15,421 nt of DNA from Pseudomonadota bacterium (GTDB lineage Bacteria > CALINM01). Below, in pieces: positions 14,763 to 15,421 of the stretch. Position 1 is the first letter of the stretch, and each line of letters opens with the position of its first letter. Under the pieces are notes generated by a model. It was not told where the DNA came from. It did not search any database and worked only from the letters and a program-made list of their open reading frames with translations. The position numbers and the translations under genes are program-made. The stretch covers positions 1 through 15,421 of the forward strand of contig JAOAGA010000041.1 in the NCBI GenBank assembly GCA_026415985.1, in the 5' to 3' direction.

Positions 14763-15421
14763 ATGGACATAAAAATTAGTGCAATTAATCTTAAAGTTAA
14801 GATTGACAATTCAGAAGTTTTAAAAGATATAAACTTATCAATTTACAAAAACACTATAACAGGGCTTATGGGGCCCGCTGGCAGTGGAAAGAGCACCTTC
14901 ATCTCCGTTATAAACAGGATGATTGATTTTATAGAAAATGTTGAGATATATGGCAATCTTGATATAGACGGTGTTAATATCCTTGAGGAAGAAAATGTTG
15001 TATCTCTCAGAAGAAGAATAGGAACTGTTTTTGCTGTGCCCTTACCCTTGCCAAGATCTATTTATGAAAATATCGTCTATGGGCCAAGACTTAAGGGCAT
15101 TTCAAACAAAAACAAGTTAGATTTTATAGTTGAAGACTGCCTGAAAAAGGCCTTTTTATGGGATGAAGTAAAAAACAGGCTTAATACCTCTGCTCTTAAG
15201 CTGTCGGGTGGACAACAGCAAAGATTATGCCTTGCAAGGACATTGGCATTAAATCCAGAGATAATTCTTTTAGATGAGCCCTGTTCCGGTCTGGACCCCA
15301 TATCAACAGCAAAGATAGAAGAAGCACTAAACGAGTTGAAACGTGATTACACAATAATTCTGGTATCAAACAATACAAAACAGATAGCCCGTGCAACAGA
15401 CTATTCGGCCTTTTTCTATTT
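14763..15421 (+). CDS. pstB: Phosphate ABC transporter ATPase PstB, variant lacking several nucleotide-site residues (cut by window edge)
   Basis: ATPase subunit that powers phosphate import through PstCA. It starts at ATG 14763 with GAGG 4 nt upstream, and 219 codons are visible before the window ends. Standard parts are Walker A GPAGSGKST (37-45), signature LSGGQQQRLCLAR (147-159), Walker B ILLDEP (about 168-173) with catalytic E172, D-loop SGLD (175-178) and PstB-specific SIYENIVYGPR (99-109). Three usual contacts are changed when aligned to E. coli PstB. The Q-loop Gln is Ala (A91, VFAVPLPLP where VFQKPTPFP is usual). The H-loop His is Asn (N203, VSNNTKQ where VTHNMQQ is usual). The A-loop Tyr-Tyr-Gly is missing (LKVKIDNSEVL). 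The reading frame is intact, so it is not an obvious pseudogene. The C-terminus is not visible. Confidence 0.93.
   Translation, partial: MDIKISAINLKVKIDNSEVLKDINLSIYKNTITGLMGPAGSGKSTFISVINRMIDFIENVEIYGNLDIDGVNILEEENVVSLRRRIGTVFAVPLPLPRSIYENIVYGPRLKGISNKNKLDFIVEDCLKKAFLWDEVKNRLNTSALKLSGGQQQRLCLARTLALNPEIILLDEPCSGLDPISTAKIEEALNELKRDYTIILVSNNTKQIARATDYSAFFY

Noticed and set aside
15077-15396. Two minus-strand open frames opposite pstB
   Set aside because: They overlap each other and lie antisense to the conserved signature and Walker B part of pstB; no ribosome site or domain supports them.
14763-15421. pstB as a pseudogene because of the missing Q-loop and H-loop residues
   Set aside because: The frame is open to the window edge, all other motifs and PstB-specific segments are kept, and the changes are clean substitutions rather than decay.
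1-15421. Mobile elements, CRISPR arrays, tRNA or rRNA genes
   Set aside because: No transposase-like frame, no regularly spaced repeats and no tRNA-like or rRNA-like segments were seen, and coding genes fill nearly all the sequence with no gap over 300 bases.

Overview
The window is an AT-rich bacterial chromosome segment made up of housekeeping genes. I see no phage, insertion sequence, CRISPR array, tRNA or rRNA. The likely source is a low-GC, Gram-negative-type bacterium. The order rho, rpmE, DUF1385, prfA, prmC, murA, hisG, hisD, hisC, hisB resembles what I recall from Geobacter-like and Deferribacteres-like lineages. A shorter rho-rpmE-DUF1385-prmC/prfA block also occurs in Clostridia. 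The short form of HisG and the flavin-dependent ThyX fit such a lineage, but the sequence does not settle the phylum. TTG and GTG starts are common (hisB, hisG, thyX, pstS). Most junctions within the gene clusters are overlaps or gaps of a few bases.

Minus strand, read right to left. A GAF-GGDEF diguanylate cyclase gene (11439 to 10411) is followed after 3 nt by an all-helical, weakly HEAT-like protein gene (10407 to 9772). The stop codon of that second gene lies inside the -35 hexamer of a probable rho promoter. A long, tightly packed run then follows: rho, rpmE, thyX, a DUF1385 membrane protein, prfA, prmC, murA, hisG, hisD, hisC and the start of hisB, which runs off the left edge. Functionally this groups transcription termination (Rho), translation termination (RF1 and its methyltransferase PrmC), a zinc-type ribosomal protein L31, dTMP synthesis, the first committed step of peptidoglycan synthesis, and histidine biosynthesis.

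Plus strand, from 11582. A phosphate-uptake operon runs phoU, pstS, pstC, pstA, pstB and leaves the window inside pstB. A well-formed sigma-70-type promoter (TTGTAA, 17 nt, TATAAT) lies just before phoU. The layout is unusual because phoU is first; in the familiar arrangement it is last.

The most interesting signal is in PstB. It keeps Walker A, the signature motif, Walker B with its catalytic Glu, and the D-loop. However, the Q-loop Gln is Ala, the H-loop His is Asn, and the A-loop aromatic residue is missing. Other points worth a second look are a nested inverted repeat in the rho leader, a possibly leaderless cyclase mRNA, the GGDEF/HEAT-like pair divergent from the pst operon, and the unknown DUF1385 membrane protein inside a termination-gene cluster.
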